Of a stretch of 17,247 nucleotides of DNA, positions 15,904 to 17,247 are shown in pieces. A program made the translations under genes and the position numbers. The notes below the pieces were generated by a model that made no database searches, was not told the origin of the DNA, and saw nothing but the letters and a program-made list of their open reading frames with translations. Position 1 is the first letter of the stretch, and each line of letters begins with the position of its first letter. Source of the DNA: an uncultured bacterium (GTDB lineage: Bacteria; Bacteroidota; Bacteroidia; Bacteroidales; JACABE01); assembly GCA_903911455.1 (NCBI GenBank), contig CAIWDQ010000644.1, forward strand, positions 1 to 17,247, given 5' to 3'.

Positions 15904-16587
15904 TCACAATTCTTCAAACTGAACATCCATAATATCATAATCTTCCCACCCAATATAATCAAAATGCCACCATTCAAACTGATTAACTTTAAACCCGAAC
16001 TTCTCCATAGTTTGTATTAAAATTGTTCGGTAATTAATCACTTCTTTAGTTAATTTTTTATAATCTGCATGTGCTTTTACTGAGAAATCATCAAACTGAG
16101 TAGGCATTAATATATCTTTACCCGATTCAGTTTCAACAAGCGTTACATCAACAGCACAACCTCTGTTATGACGGGAGCCATTTTTAGGATTAGCTGCATA
16201 CTTATCGTTTTTAACTTTATTATATAAATAAATTGTAATCGAATAAGGACGATACGCATCATATATTTTTAAACTTAATCCTCTTTTCTTCAATTCATTT
16301 TGTGCTTTCTTTAAAGCTTCTACAACAGGTTTTCTTGCAAAAGCAAAAGGATGTTTATAAATTATTTCTTTAAGAAAATTATCTTTAGAAGCATACTTAA
16401 TATCAAGTCTGATTTCAGGGATTTCTTTAGCAATATTCAATAAAATAGTATTACTATCTTTGTTAATAGTAGCTTGATATGCAACTGTATCAGCTATTAC
16501 ATATAGACCATACGCATTTTTCCTTTGTGCATTTGCTTCATAAAAAAGAACAAGGAAGCATATTATAAAGATCAGTTTTCTTTTCAT
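15904..16587 (-). CDS. Secreted D-alanyl-D-alanine dipeptidase, VanX/DdpX family (M15D)
   Basis: This 227-residue protein has a signal peptide (1-20, cleavage at ANA before Gln21). The catalytic domain shows YDAYRP (109-114, with the conserved Arg113), SRHNRGCAVDVTL (138-150) and EWWHFDY (205-211). His140, Asp147 and His208 match the zinc ligands of VanX and Glu205 its catalytic base. It should hydrolyse D-Ala-D-Ala (or related dipeptides) in the periplasm. VanX of vancomycin resistance is cytoplasmic and sits beside vanH and vanA; neither is here, and the signal peptide points instead to turnover or salvage of peptidoglycan-derived dipeptide. The gene starts 25 bases after arfB and is probably co-transcribed with it. 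Confidence 0.93.
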   Translation of the reverse strand: MKRKLIFIICFLVLFYEANAQRKNAYGLYVIADTVAYQATINKDSNTILLNIAKEIPEIRLDIKYASKDNFLKEIIYKHPFAFARKPVVEALKKAQNELKKRGLSLKIYDAYRPYSITIYLYNKVKNDKYAANPKNGSRHNRGCAVDVTLVETESGKDILMPTQFDDFSVKAHADYKKLTKEVINYRTILIQTMEKFGFKVNQFEWWHFDYIGWEDYDIMDVQFEEL

Positions 16588-16612
16588 TTAAAATTGATAA
16601 TTCTTGATAATA

Positions 16613-17062
16613 TTATTCTTCAGAATTTATATTTTTGCGCAAATCTTTTTTAGCTGAGTTATATTTCTTTGTAATTAATCTTTTTTTATTTGATGATGCC
16701 GAAGGTTTAGTAGCTATTCTTTTGGTATGTTTTTTTAATGCTTTATGAATGATCTCATAAAAACGTTCTTCAACAATTTGCTTATTAAATAACTGACTAC
16801 GACTTTCTTGGGCAGTAATTATCAAATAGCCTTCATTATTTATTTTATTCTTTAAACGAAGTAATATCAAAGCTTTTTCTTCATCATTTAATAAAATTGA
16901 ATTCTCAACATTAAATCGCAACTCAACTTTTGTTTCCGTTTTATTTACACTCTGTCCTCCCGGCCCGCTACTTCTTGAAGTTTGAAAAATAAATTCTGTA
17001 GAAAAATTCTTTAAGTTATAATGAATTGAACTTGCTTTATTTAGATGTATATAATTATTCAT
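16613..17062 (-). CDS. arfB: Peptidyl-tRNA hydrolase ArfB (YaeJ/ICT1-type ribosome rescue factor)
   Basis: This 149-residue protein has the class I release-factor catalytic core without codon-recognition domains: SRSSGPGGQSVNKTETKVEL with the GGQ motif at 35-37. It ends in a Lys/Arg-rich tail (~108-143) that in ArfB enters the mRNA channel of stalled ribosomes. It hydrolyses peptidyl-tRNA on ribosomes lacking a stop codon in the A site. E. coli ArfB is 140 residues, so the length is normal, and true release factors (RF1/RF2, ~360) are excluded by size. The ATG at 17062 is the only Met before the domain. A -7-like element lies 14 bases upstream, which would leave a very short leader. Confidence 0.95.
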   Translation of the reverse strand: MNNYIHLNKASSIHYNLKNFSTEFIFQTSRSSGPGGQSVNKTETKVELRFNVENSILLNDEEKALILLRLKNKINNEGYLIITAQESRSQLFNKQIVEERFYEIIHKALKKHTKRIATKPSASSNKKRLITKKYNSAKKDLRKNINSEE

Positions 17063-17075
17063 GTATAATTTTTTA

Positions 17076-17083
17076 CAAAATTA
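17076..17083 (-). promoter_or_regulatory. Possible -7 element for arfB
   Basis: The minus strand reads TAATTTTG, an exact TAnnTTTG, 14 bases before the arfB start codon. The transcript would have a leader of only about 8 bases. No good -33 TTG is visible, so AT-rich coincidence is possible. Confidence 0.35.
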
Positions 17084-17152
17084 TAAAAAATATCAATCTA
17101 TTGAAGTTTAAATTTTAGTTTAATTTTATTATCACTGTTTATCTCAATCGGA

Positions 17153-17247
17153 ATGTTATTCGTGAATATAAAATATTCAAAGCTTATCCTTCCTGATAGA
17201 ACTAGCTATGAGACAGAGATGAATATCTCGATGAAGGAGCGGCTCTG
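17153..17247 (+). other. Possible 5' end of a gene running off the right edge
   Basis: An ATG at 17153 opens a frame that stays open to the window end (31 full codons, beginning MLFVNIKYSKLILPDRTSYE). The same frame is open back to 17105 and would encode a hydrophobic run (ILLLSLFISIGMLF) like a TM anchor, but no ATG, GTG or TTG precedes it. The last ~40 bases are more GC-rich than the rest of the intergenic sequence. It may be the start of a divergent membrane-anchored protein; the evidence is thin. Confidence 0.2.

Noticed and set aside
15904..16587. Vancomycin resistance determinant
   Set aside because: The VanX-like protein has a signal peptide and no vanH, vanA/B or vanRS genes are nearby.

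Overview
The window looks like a piece of a Bacteroidota chromosome. It is AT-rich. Promoters where visible fit the Bacteroidota -7 element TAnnTTTG, Shine-Dalgarno sites are mostly absent, many proteins are secreted or outer-membrane, and one carries a C-terminal sorting domain of the gliding/type IX secretion (CHU_C) kind. No rRNA, tRNA, CRISPR array, transposase or phage gene was seen, so this appears to be ordinary chromosomal backbone with a few accessory surface genes.

Left part (1-6800): a large exported protein combines a gluzincin-type metallopeptidase domain, a TolB-like beta-propeller and a probable outer-membrane barrel. Two small genes follow, a DUF1294 membrane protein and a small secreted protein. 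A secreted GH89 alpha-N-acetylglucosaminidase with two accessory C-terminal modules is convergent with them and ends only 13 bases from the small secreted gene.

Middle (6801-8045): a 528-bp gene-free stretch carries eight 21-bp tandem repeats that are much more GC-rich than their surroundings. It leads into an unrecognised two-TM protein, which is followed by a strong hairpin terminator that mainly serves the opposite strand.

Core block (8046-13362, minus strand): grpE, dnaJ, an ABC-2 exporter ATPase, its NatB-like permease and an NtrC-type response regulator follow one another. Gaps are 15, 12, 4 and 63 bases, so the first four look like one transcription unit. The regulator follows after four copies of a 7-bp repeat. 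Upstream of grpE lie a perfect Bacteroidota -7 element and a 15-bp dyad, CTGACATTTTGTCAG, flanked by further TGACA half-sites. This is a candidate heat-shock control region and contains no CIRCE element. The regulator has no DNA-binding domain and an altered GAFTGA loop.

Right part (13363-17247): a divergent CHU_C-tailed surface protein has a reelin-like N-terminal module and four Ig/PKD-like repeats. Convergent with it is a probable two-gene unit, arfB (ribosome rescue hydrolase) followed by a secreted VanX-type D-Ala-D-Ala dipeptidase. The last ~95 bases may hold the start of another gene.

No clearly new multi-gene system was found. The observations most worth testing are the dyad upstream of grpE-dnaJ, the HTH-less sigma-54 activator co-located with chaperone genes, the protease-propeller-barrel protein and the 21-bp minisatellite.
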